35,465 nucleotides of DNA from Xanthomonas codiaei (GTDB taxonomy: Bacteria > Pseudomonadota > Gammaproteobacteria > Xanthomonadales > Xanthomonadaceae), in the NCBI RefSeq assembly GCF_002939785.1, contig NZ_MDEC01000010.1:1-35465 (forward strand), written 5' to 3'. A program made the translations under genes and the position numbers. The notes under the pieces were generated by a model. The model was not told where the DNA came from. It saw only the letters and a list, made by a program, of their open reading frames with translations, and did not search any database. Shown here piece after piece: positions 26,156-33,276 of this stretch (its first letter is position 1; every line of letters starts with the position of its first letter).

Positions 26156-26727
26156 GCATGCCGGCCACCGAACAAGTCGGCTTCTACGGCAAGTTGCCCG
26201 GCGTGGGCGACTTCGTGCAGCGGCGCCTGCCGCCCGGCTTCGTGCAGCCCTGGGATGCGCATTTTGCCGCCTGCCTGGAGGCGGTTCGCCAGCCGCTCGG
26301 CGAACGCTGGCCCGCCGCCTACCGCGGCAGTGGCGTGCGTGCGTTCGCGCTGGGGCCGGGCGTGTGCGGGCCGCAGGCCTGGGCCGGGGTGTTCGGGCCG
26401 GGCGAAGACCGGGTGGGGCGCTGTTTCCCGCTGGTCCTGGCGATGCCGCGGGCGCATGCGTGCCTGCCGGCGCCGGCCTGGTTCGGCGCGTTGGCTGCCT
26501 GTCTGGGCCGCGCCTTGCGCGCACGCACCGACGCGGCCGGTTTCGACACCGCCGTCGGCGCGCTGGTGGTCCCCGCATCGCCGTCCACGGCGCCGGCACC
26601 GCCGCACGGCCAGTCGCTGTGGTGGCGGCCGGGCGGCACTGCGCATGCACTGAGCGGCCTGCCTGCGGCCGAGCGCTATCTGCAGTGGCTGCTGGCCGAA
26701 CAGGACATCACCGAGGTGACCCGATGA
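26152..26727 (+). CDS. tagF: T6SS-associated protein TagF
   Basis: A 191-residue TagF (ImpM family). It starts at ATG 26152, overlapping the tssM stop as ATGA; ATG 26158 is equally possible. The N-terminal signature GFYGKLPGVGDFVQRRLPPGFVQPWD is diagnostic, followed by WAGVFGPGEDRVGRCFPLVLAM. In several species TagF is a post-translational repressor of T6SS that acts through the FHA protein, and it is sometimes fused to PppA. Here the two are separate but overlap by four bases, which agrees with a shared function in the threonine-phosphorylation control module. Confidence 0.94.
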   Translation: MSMPATEQVGFYGKLPGVGDFVQRRLPPGFVQPWDAHFAACLEAVRQPLGERWPAAYRGSGVRAFALGPGVCGPQAWAGVFGPGEDRVGRCFPLVLAMPRAHACLPAPAWFGALAACLGRALRARTDAAGFDTAVGALVVPASPSTAPAPPHGQSLWWRPGGTAHALSGLPAAERYLQWLLAEQDITEVTR

Positions 26728-27440
26728 GCGCGCCGTATCGGTCGGCCGGGCATACCGAAACCGGCAAGGTGCGCCGCCTCAACGAAGACGCGCTGCTGCT
26801 GCGCGAGGACGCTGGCCTGTGGGTGGTCGCCGATGGCCTGGGCGGCCACAGCGCCGGCGATTACGCCAGCCAGCTGCTGGTGCAGCGGCTGGGCGCCCTG
26901 GTGCGCCCGCCGGACCTGTGCGACTTCCTGGATGCCATCGACGACACCCTGGCGCAGATCAATACCGAGTTGCTGCAGACCGCGCGCCAGCGCCGCGTGG
27001 ACATGATCGCCACCACCGTGGTGGTGCTGGTGCACGACCCGGATTTCATGCTGTGCGGCTGGGTCGGCGACAGCCGCATCTACGCCCGCCACGCCGGCCC
27101 GCTGCGCCAGCTCACCCGCGATCACGTGCATGGCGTGCGCGAAGACCTCACCCAGTTCGGCAGCGCCCAGGCCGCCGCTGCCGCGGCCGGCGTGCTCACC
27201 CGTGCGGTGGGCGCGCAGGAACCGTTGTTCGTCGACTGGGTGCTCGCCCCTAGCCTGCCCGGCACGCAGTTCGTGCTGTGCAGCGACGGCATCAACAAGG
27301 AAATCCCCGACCCGGAGCTGGATGCCGAAAGCCACCGCTTCGGCGATCCACGCGCGCTGCTGGCGCGCTTGTTCGAACTGGCGATGGGCAGGGCGGCACG
27401 CGACAACGTCACCGCCGTCGTCGTCAGCTTGCAGGAGTGA
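26724..27440 (+). CDS. pppA: T6SS PP2C-family protein phosphatase PppA
   Basis: A 238-residue PP2C-type (PPM) metal-dependent Ser/Thr phosphatase. The ATG (26724) overlaps the tagF stop. Metal-binding and catalytic motifs are intact: VRRLNEDA (Glu21/Asp22), VVADGLGGHSAGD (Asp37), GWVGDSRIY (Asp116), LCSDGINKEI (Asp188) and ARDNVTAVVV (Asp227). It should dephosphorylate the targets of PpkA, mainly TagH, and so switch off assembly. It ends five bases before the ppkA start. Confidence 0.95.
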   Translation: MSAPYRSAGHTETGKVRRLNEDALLLREDAGLWVVADGLGGHSAGDYASQLLVQRLGALVRPPDLCDFLDAIDDTLAQINTELLQTARQRRVDMIATTVVVLVHDPDFMLCGWVGDSRIYARHAGPLRQLTRDHVHGVREDLTQFGSAQAAAAAAGVLTRAVGAQEPLFVDWVLAPSLPGTQFVLCSDGINKEIPDPELDAESHRFGDPRALLARLFELAMGRAARDNVTAVVVSLQE

Positions 27441-27444
27441 ACGC

Positions 27445-30400
27445 ATGCACCAAGACACTGCCACCGTGACCGAACTGGTCACCGCCATGCGCCGTGGCGC
27501 GCTGGACCTGGAGGCCGTGCTGGCCGCGCTGGGCAGGCGCGCGGCGATGCCGGAAGCCGAATACCGCGATGGCGTGGAAACGCTGTGGCAACTGCAGCGC
27601 CAGCAGCTGCTGGACGATGCCACCGTCACCACCCTGGTCAGCCGGCTGGAGGCCTTGCGCAATGCCGCTCCCACCTCCCCAGCGCCGCCAGCGCCACCGT
27701 CCACGGCCACGTCCACCGCCACGCCGATCGACGACGACGCCACCGTGGTGATGCCGCGCCGCGATGCCGTGCACGTGACCGACGACGACATCACCCGCGT
27801 GCAACCGGCGCAGCCGCTGCCCGGCGAGGCGCCCAGCCTCACCAGCCTGGGGCTGGGCACGCAGACCGGCCTGGGCACCCAGACCGGAACAGGCACCGGC
27901 ACGGCCGGCACCGCCAGCCTGTCCAGCTGGCAGCAACTGGCCGATGCCGCCGGCGGCGATCACGCCAGCGTCGGCAGCCTGCTCAAGGGCCGCTTCCTGC
28001 TGGAGCGCGAACTCGGCCGCGGCGGCATGGGCGTGGTGTATCTGGCGCGCGACGAGCGCAAGGTGGAAGCGCGCGACCGCGACCCATGGCTGGCGGTGAA
28101 GGTGCTCAGCGACGAATTCCGCCGCCATCCCGACGCGCTGGTGGCGCTGCAGCGCGAAGCACGCCGCTCGCAGAAGCTGGCGCACGACAACATCGTGCGC
28201 GTGTACGACTTCGACAAGGACCGCACCCTGGTCTTCATGACCATGGAGTACATCGACGGCTGCGATCTCAAAACGCTGATCCGCGAGCAGGCCTATAACG
28301 GCATGCCGCTCAGGCAGGCCTGGCCGTTGATCGAGGGCATGGGCCGGGCGCTGATCCGCGCGCACGCGGCCGGCGTGGTGCATTCGGACTTCAAGCCCGG
28401 CAATGTCATGGTCACCCGCGAGAACGTGGCCAAGGTGTTCGACTTCGGCATCGCGCGCGCCGGCAAACACGCCGCCGACGTCGCCGGCGAGCAGACCGTG
28501 TTCGATGCCGCCACGCTCGGTGCGTTGACGCCCGCGTATGCCAGCCTGGAGATGATCCGCGGCCAGGCACCGACACCGGCCGACGATCTGTACGCGCTGG
28601 GTTGCGTGTGTTTCGAACTGCTCACCGGCAAACACCCCTTCGACAAGCTCAGTGCCGAAGTCGCGCTGCGCGAAGGCCGTCGCCCGCCGCCGGTGCCCGG
28701 CCTGACCCGGCGCCAGTACGCCACGCTGTGCGCGGCGGTGGCGTTCCCGGCGGCGCATCGCTTGAAGCGGGTAGAGCAGTTGCTCGATGGCCTGCGCCAG
28801 GTGCCGCTGCGCGAACGCGCGCTGCCCTTGCTCGGCTACGGCGCCGCCGCACTGGCTGTCGTGGGCACGGGCGGCTGGGGCATCCACCGCTATCTGCATC
28901 AGCAGCATCTGGCCGAGGTGATCGCCCGCTTCGGCGCGCAGGACCCGCAGCGTTATCGCGATGAAACCCAGGCCATGCAGGCGCTGTCCAGCCTGGAGCC
29001 GGACGACCGCCGCCGCCTGCTCACCGACCGCAGCGACCTGATCGAGGATTTCCTGCTGCGTCGCCTGGATGCGCTGTGGAATCCGGGCAACGGCCGCGAC
29101 GACTATCGCGGCGCATTGCAGGTCTTTGCGCTGCGCGACCGGCTGCGGCTGTACTCGCCGTCGCTGGACGCGCGCCGCCAGACCATGGAACGCGAGAAGA
29201 ACGAACGCCTCAATGCGCTGGACACCGCGCTCAATCGCCAGCTCGATGCCGGCCTGCTGTTCCGCAGCCAGCCCGACAACGCATTGGCTACGCTGGACCA
29301 GGTGCGCCGCATCGATCCGCAGAGCAGCCTGCTGCGCCACTCGGCGCTGGAAGTGCGGCTGGACGAGGCCATCGCGCAGGCAGTGGCTGCCGGGCAACTG
29401 GCCACCGCACGCAACCAGATCGACCAGGCCCGCGCCGCCTTCCCGGACTCGCTACGCCTGCAGCTGCGCAGCGCCGAGGTACAGGTGGCCGAGCAGCAGG
29501 CCCGCCGCGCTCCACGCACCGCCACGCCGCTGGACGCCGCCGGCGCACGCCAGGCGCTGGCCACCGCCCTGGCGCAACCCGGCAGCGACCCGGCCTGGCG
29601 CGAACGCGTGACTGCCGCGCTGGCCGCGCTGCCGCCGGCCGAGCGCAACACCCAGGGCGCCGCCGTCGCCGAGGCCATCGCTGGCGCGGTGGCCGCACAG
29701 TCCGATCCGGCGCAACTGGCCGGCGCGCAGGCGCTGGTGGCCTTCGGCCTGGGCCTGGCCCCGCAGTCGGGCGCCTTGCTGGCCCAGCGCACGCGTCTTG
29801 AGACCCTGGAGCAACAACTGCAACAGGCGCTGGCACGCGAAAGCGCCGAGGCCGAACTGGCCGGGCGGGTGGAATCGCTGCGGCGTGCCGCGGCCGCCAA
29901 CGACCTGGGCAAGACCACCGATGCGCTGGCGCGCATCCGCAGCCTGCAGCCGGACCACCCGCTGCTGCGCAGCGAAGGCCCGCAGTTGCTGGCCCAGGTG
30001 TATCGCAACACCGCCGACGACGCCTTCGCCAAGGGCCGCTATGCCCAGGCGGCCGAGTTGCTGGTCCAGGCCCAGCAACGGCTGGGCCAGCGCGCCGAGC
30101 TGCGCCAGGCGCAGGAACGCTATGCGGTGGTCGCCGCCGTGATGGCCGCCGGCGACCTGCCCGCCGCCCAGCGTCGGGCGCTGGGCCAGCGCCTGCAGGC
30201 GCTGTATCGTAGCGATGCCACTGCCATGACGCAGCTGGAAGCGCAGATGAAGGCGGCCGGGCAACTGCCCGACGGCACGCTGTCGGCCCGCCTGCAACGC
30301 GCACCCGCCAGCGATGCGCCGGCCCCGGACAGCGTGCCGACCGGCAGCACCGGCGCCACCGGCAGCACCGGCGAAACGGCAGCAGCGGCCGCCACCGCCA

Positions 30401-31158
30401 GGCCGGCACGGGGCAGATCCGCTGCCAGGCCAGCCGCCGCCACGGGCGCCCCGCGCGCTGCCGGCGCGGCCACAGCGCCGGCCGGCCTGGACGAGGAGGC
30501 CAGCCTGCCGCCGGTGCCCACCGGGCCCGACCCCTGCGGTGGCGCCGGCCTGCCCGGGCGCGGCGCGGCCTGCTTCGACACCTTGGGCGACACCCGCGGA
30601 CCGATGCTGGTGGTGGTGCCCGGGCTCAATGGCGGCCAGCCGTATGCCTTGTCGCGCGGCGAGGTGGCGGTGGCCGACTTCAACCTGTTCTGCCAGGCCA
30701 CCGGCCGCTGCACCGCGCAGGCCGCCAGCACCCCCGAGCTGGCGCGCGCGCCGGTGCGCAACATCAGCCTGAGCCAGGCCCGCGCCTACCTGCGCTGGCT
30801 GACCATCGGCAGCGGCGGCTGGCGCTACCGCCTGCCCAGCGATGCCGAATGGCTGCATGCCGCGCAGGCCGGCGCCAACTGGCGGCAGGCCGAAGACAGC
30901 AACTGCGTGCCGCCCAATGCCAATGCCGCCGACGCGGTGCGCGCGCCGGTGTCCGCACGCGGGCGCGATGCCAATCCCTGGGGCCTGATCAACCTCACCG
31001 GCAATGTCTGGGAATGGGTGTCCAGCGGCGCCGGCGTGCAGGCGCGCGGTGGCAGCTTCGCCAGCTACTGGTCCGATTGCACCGTGCAGGCCAGCCGCAG
31101 CGACAACGGCTCGGCGCAGCCGGACGTGGGCTTTCGCGTGCTGCGGGAACTGCCATGA
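27445..31158 (+). CDS. ppkA: T6SS Ser/Thr kinase PpkA with C-terminal FGE-sulfatase-like domain
   Basis: A 1237-residue kinase; ATG 27445 follows CAGGAG (27432-27437). After a helical N-terminus (1-75) and a Pro/Thr/Gly-rich linker with LGTQTG repeats (136-150) comes the kinase domain (about 183-450): GRGGMGVVYL, Lys219 in AVKV, HSDFKPGN with Asp315, and FDFGIA. The usual HRD arginine is Ser314, a non-RD kinase. One membrane helix lies at about 460-480. The predicted periplasmic part is long and helical (about 490-960), then a low-complexity Thr/Ala/Pro linker, then a formylglycine-generating-enzyme-like (FGE-sulfatase) domain (about 1025-1237) with WRYRLPSDAEWLHAA, NLTGNVWEWVSSG and RGGSFASYWSDC. 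Pseudomonas aeruginosa PpkA ends instead in a von Willebrand domain. The sensor domain therefore differs; the ligand is unknown. Confidence 0.93.
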   Translation: MHQDTATVTELVTAMRRGALDLEAVLAALGRRAAMPEAEYRDGVETLWQLQRQQLLDDATVTTLVSRLEALRNAAPTSPAPPAPPSTATSTATPIDDDATVVMPRRDAVHVTDDDITRVQPAQPLPGEAPSLTSLGLGTQTGLGTQTGTGTGTAGTASLSSWQQLADAAGGDHASVGSLLKGRFLLERELGRGGMGVVYLARDERKVEARDRDPWLAVKVLSDEFRRHPDALVALQREARRSQKLAHDNIVRVYDFDKDRTLVFMTMEYIDGCDLKTLIREQAYNGMPLRQAWPLIEGMGRALIRAHAAGVVHSDFKPGNVMVTRENVAKVFDFGIARAGKHAADVAGEQTVFDAATLGALTPAYASLEMIRGQAPTPADDLYALGCVCFELLTGKHPFDKLSAEVALREGRRPPPVPGLTRRQYATLCAAVAFPAAHRLKRVEQLLDGLRQVPLRERALPLLGYGAAALAVVGTGGWGIHRYLHQQHLAEVIARFGAQDPQRYRDETQAMQALSSLEPDDRRRLLTDRSDLIEDFLLRRLDALWNPGNGRDDYRGALQVFALRDRLRLYSPSLDARRQTMEREKNERLNALDTALNRQLDAGLLFRSQPDNALATLDQVRRIDPQSSLLRHSALEVRLDEAIAQAVAAGQLATARNQIDQARAAFPDSLRLQLRSAEVQVAEQQARRAPRTATPLDAAGARQALATALAQPGSDPAWRERVTAALAALPPAERNTQGAAVAEAIAGAVAAQSDPAQLAGAQALVAFGLGLAPQSGALLAQRTRLETLEQQLQQALARESAEAELAGRVESLRRAAAANDLGKTTDALARIRSLQPDHPLLRSEGPQLLAQVYRNTADDAFAKGRYAQAAELLVQAQQRLGQRAELRQAQERYAVVAAVMAAGDLPAAQRRALGQRLQALYRSDATAMTQLEAQMKAAGQLPDGTLSARLQRAPASDAPAPDSVPTGSTGATGSTGETAAAAATARPARGRSAARPAAATGAPRAAGAATAPAGLDEEASLPPVPTGPDPCGGAGLPGRGAACFDTLGDTRGPMLVVVPGLNGGQPYALSRGEVAVADFNLFCQATGRCTAQAASTPELARAPVRNISLSQARAYLRWLTIGSGGWRYRLPSDAEWLHAAQAGANWRQAEDSNCVPPNANAADAVRAPVSARGRDANPWGLINLTGNVWEWVSSGAGVQARGGSFASYWSDCTVQASRSDNGSAQPDVGFRVLRELP

Positions 31159-31595
31159 GCCACGACGGCACCCCGCCGCATCCGGCCAACGCGCAGCTGG
31201 AGGCCCTGGCCCAGGCGCATCAGCACGGTCAGCTCGACCGCGCGCAATACCGCGCGCGCCGCCGCAGCGTGTTGGAAGCCGCGCGCCAGGCCCAGGGCGC
31301 CACCTTGCGCAACACCCAGCCGCCGCCGGATCAGCGCTCCAGCCCGCCGCCGCAACCTAATGGATTCAGCCAACGGCACGGGCGCACCTGGGCAATTGTT
31401 GTAACAGTGACTTTCGTCGCACTTATATTGCTAACATTGCATAAATGTACGTCGGGGTTCGACCGACGTTCAGTCAGGGGCGAGCGCAACCACACCGAAC
31501 GTCATGCGGGTCTGCACTCGGCCGCATGCGCTGCCGGGCCCGTCGGGCATGCGCGACAACGGATGTTTTTAGGGGTAAGTGACGTATGCGTATGA
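31155..31595 (+). CDS. Small single-pass membrane protein between ppkA and tpsB
   Basis: A 146-residue hypothetical protein. Its ATG overlaps the ppkA stop (ATGA) and its own stop lies ten bases inside tpsB, so it is translationally linked on both sides. The N-terminal third (LEALAQAHQHGQLDRAQYRA) resembles a SHOCT-type short helical motif, followed by a Pro/Gln-rich linker and one membrane helix at about 76-95 (TWAIVVTVTFVALILLTLH). The tail after the helix is basic and Cys-containing. The DNA from about 31370 on is clearly less GC-rich than the surroundings, so the C-terminal part may be recently recruited or may be read-through of a former intergenic region. Function is unknown; it may connect the T6SS kinase with the membrane or be an operon leftover. 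Confidence 0.65.
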   Translation: MSHDGTPPHPANAQLEALAQAHQHGQLDRAQYRARRRSVLEAARQAQGATLRNTQPPPDQRSSPPPQPNGFSQRHGRTWAIVVTVTFVALILLTLHKCTSGFDRRSVRGERNHTERHAGLHSAACAAGPVGHARQRMFLGVSDVCV

Positions 31596-33265
31596 CCTGT
31601 CTGGCCGCGGCGCTGTCCGCGTGCCTGCTGCTGGCCGTTCCGGCGTGGGCACAGGCCCAGGATGGCTCTGCAGCTCCCGACGGAGCCGCCTTGCCGGCCA
31701 TGAAGGACCGGGGCGATGCCGCAGCGACCCTGCCGGTGCGCGGCTTCCGCGTGCGCGATGTCGGCAACTATCCCGACGCCGGCATCGACCCGGCGCGCAT
31801 CCAGGCCGTGGCCGATGCCGCCTTCGCCACGCTGGCGCAGGGCCAGCCGGAAGTGGCGTTGCGCTTCGACCAGTTGCAGGCCGTGGCCGATACCATCACC
31901 CAGGCCTATCGCAGCGCCGGCTTCATCGTCAGCACCGCCTACCTGCCGGCGCAGACCCCGGGCGCGGACCGCATCATCGAGATCCGCATGCTCGAAGGGC
32001 GCATCGGCCAGATCACCGTGCAGGGCGCGGCGCGCTACCGCGGCAACGCGCTGTCGGCGCCGCTGCGCCAGTTGCAGGGCCGCCCGCTGCGCAAGCAGGA
32101 CGTGGACACCGCGCTGCTGTATGCGCGCGACCTGCCCGGCGTCTCGCTGTCCTCGGTGCTGCAGCCCGGCCAGAACGCCGGCGAGACCGACGTGGTGCTG
32201 GTCGCCAGCGAAGCCGCGCGCCCGTACGTGATCAGCCTGGGCGGCAACAACTACGGCACCGAACTCACCGGCCGTTATCGCGCGCAGGCCGGCATCACCT
32301 GGAACAGCCCGCTCGGCCTGGGCGACGTGTTCGCCGCCAACTACGCCTATTCGCTGTCGCCGCGGCAGAGCCAGATCGGCGCACTGTCGTACGCCTTGCC
32401 GGTCGGCCAGGTATCGGGCCTGAGCGCGGTGATCGGCGCCAGTCGCAGCGAACTGGAAGTGCGCAACGGCGTGTTCGCCCGGCTGGGCCTGAGGGGGCCG
32501 ACCGCGGTGATGTATGCCGGTGCGGACTGGAAGTTCATCAACCAGGATCTGCTGCAGCTGCAGGGTTCGGCGCGCTACCTGCGCGAGACCTCGCGGCTGG
32601 AGGCGGCCGGCACCCGCCTGTCGGATCAATCCTTCGACGTGGCCGAGCTGGGCGCCTCGTTGCGGCGCACCGATCTGCGCTGGCGCGGCGTGGACCTGCT
32701 GCAGCTCAGCGTGCGCCAGGCCCTGCGCGATGGCTCGGCCGACCCGGACCTGGTCACCCCCGACCGCGACAGCCATTTCACCCTGGCGCGGCTGTCCTAC
32801 ACCCGCCTGCAATATCTCACCCGCACCCAGCGGCTGTATTTCAAGTTCAGCGGCCAATACAGCGACGACACCCTGGCGCCGCTGGAGCAGTTCGCCGTGG
32901 GCGGGCCGGACAGCGTGCGCGCCTATCCGGTATCCGATGCGCTGGGCGACCGCGGGTATTACACCGCGCTGGAATACCACATCGATGCGCCGGGCTTTGC
33001 CGATGTCGCCTCGCCGTTCAACGGCCGCCCGTGGCGCGAGCTGCTGGAGCTGGACGTGTTCGCCGACCACGCCCGCGTGTATGCGGCCAACGGCGTGGCC
33101 GCGCCGGCGCGCTTCGACGCCGCCGGCGTGGGCTTCACCTTCCGCCTGCCGCAGTACGCCAACTTCGAATGCCGCCTCACCGCCGCCCTGCCGACCGGGA
33201 GCCGCAACGCCTCCGATGGTCGCGACGACGCCCGCATCTACACGCGTTTCGGCTTCACTTTCTGA
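31586..33265 (+). CDS. Two-partner secretion transporter TpsB (ShlB/FhaC/HecB family)
   Basis: A 559-residue outer-membrane transporter of the Omp85/TpsB family. ATG 31586 is used (ATG 31592 is an alternative); AGGGG at 31571-31575 is a modest ribosome binding site. The signal peptide is MRMTCLAAALSACLLLAVPAWAQA-like, cleaved near residue 24. Two POTRA domains (about 48-215) include FRVRDVGNYPDAG and DRIIEIRMLEGRIGQITVQG. The C-terminal 16-strand barrel has the conserved loop-6-type motif VRAYPVSDALGDRGYY (444-459; family VRGY..G) and LELDVFADHARVY, and ends in a terminal Phe for BAM insertion. It exports the partner adhesin encoded 11 bp downstream. Confidence 0.94.
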   Translation: MRMTCLAAALSACLLLAVPAWAQAQDGSAAPDGAALPAMKDRGDAAATLPVRGFRVRDVGNYPDAGIDPARIQAVADAAFATLAQGQPEVALRFDQLQAVADTITQAYRSAGFIVSTAYLPAQTPGADRIIEIRMLEGRIGQITVQGAARYRGNALSAPLRQLQGRPLRKQDVDTALLYARDLPGVSLSSVLQPGQNAGETDVVLVASEAARPYVISLGGNNYGTELTGRYRAQAGITWNSPLGLGDVFAANYAYSLSPRQSQIGALSYALPVGQVSGLSAVIGASRSELEVRNGVFARLGLRGPTAVMYAGADWKFINQDLLQLQGSARYLRETSRLEAAGTRLSDQSFDVAELGASLRRTDLRWRGVDLLQLSVRQALRDGSADPDLVTPDRDSHFTLARLSYTRLQYLTRTQRLYFKFSGQYSDDTLAPLEQFAVGGPDSVRAYPVSDALGDRGYYTALEYHIDAPGFADVASPFNGRPWRELLELDVFADHARVYAANGVAAPARFDAAGVGFTFRLPQYANFECRLTAALPTGSRNASDGRDDARIYTRFGFTF

Positions 33266-33276
33266 GGGATCTGCGC

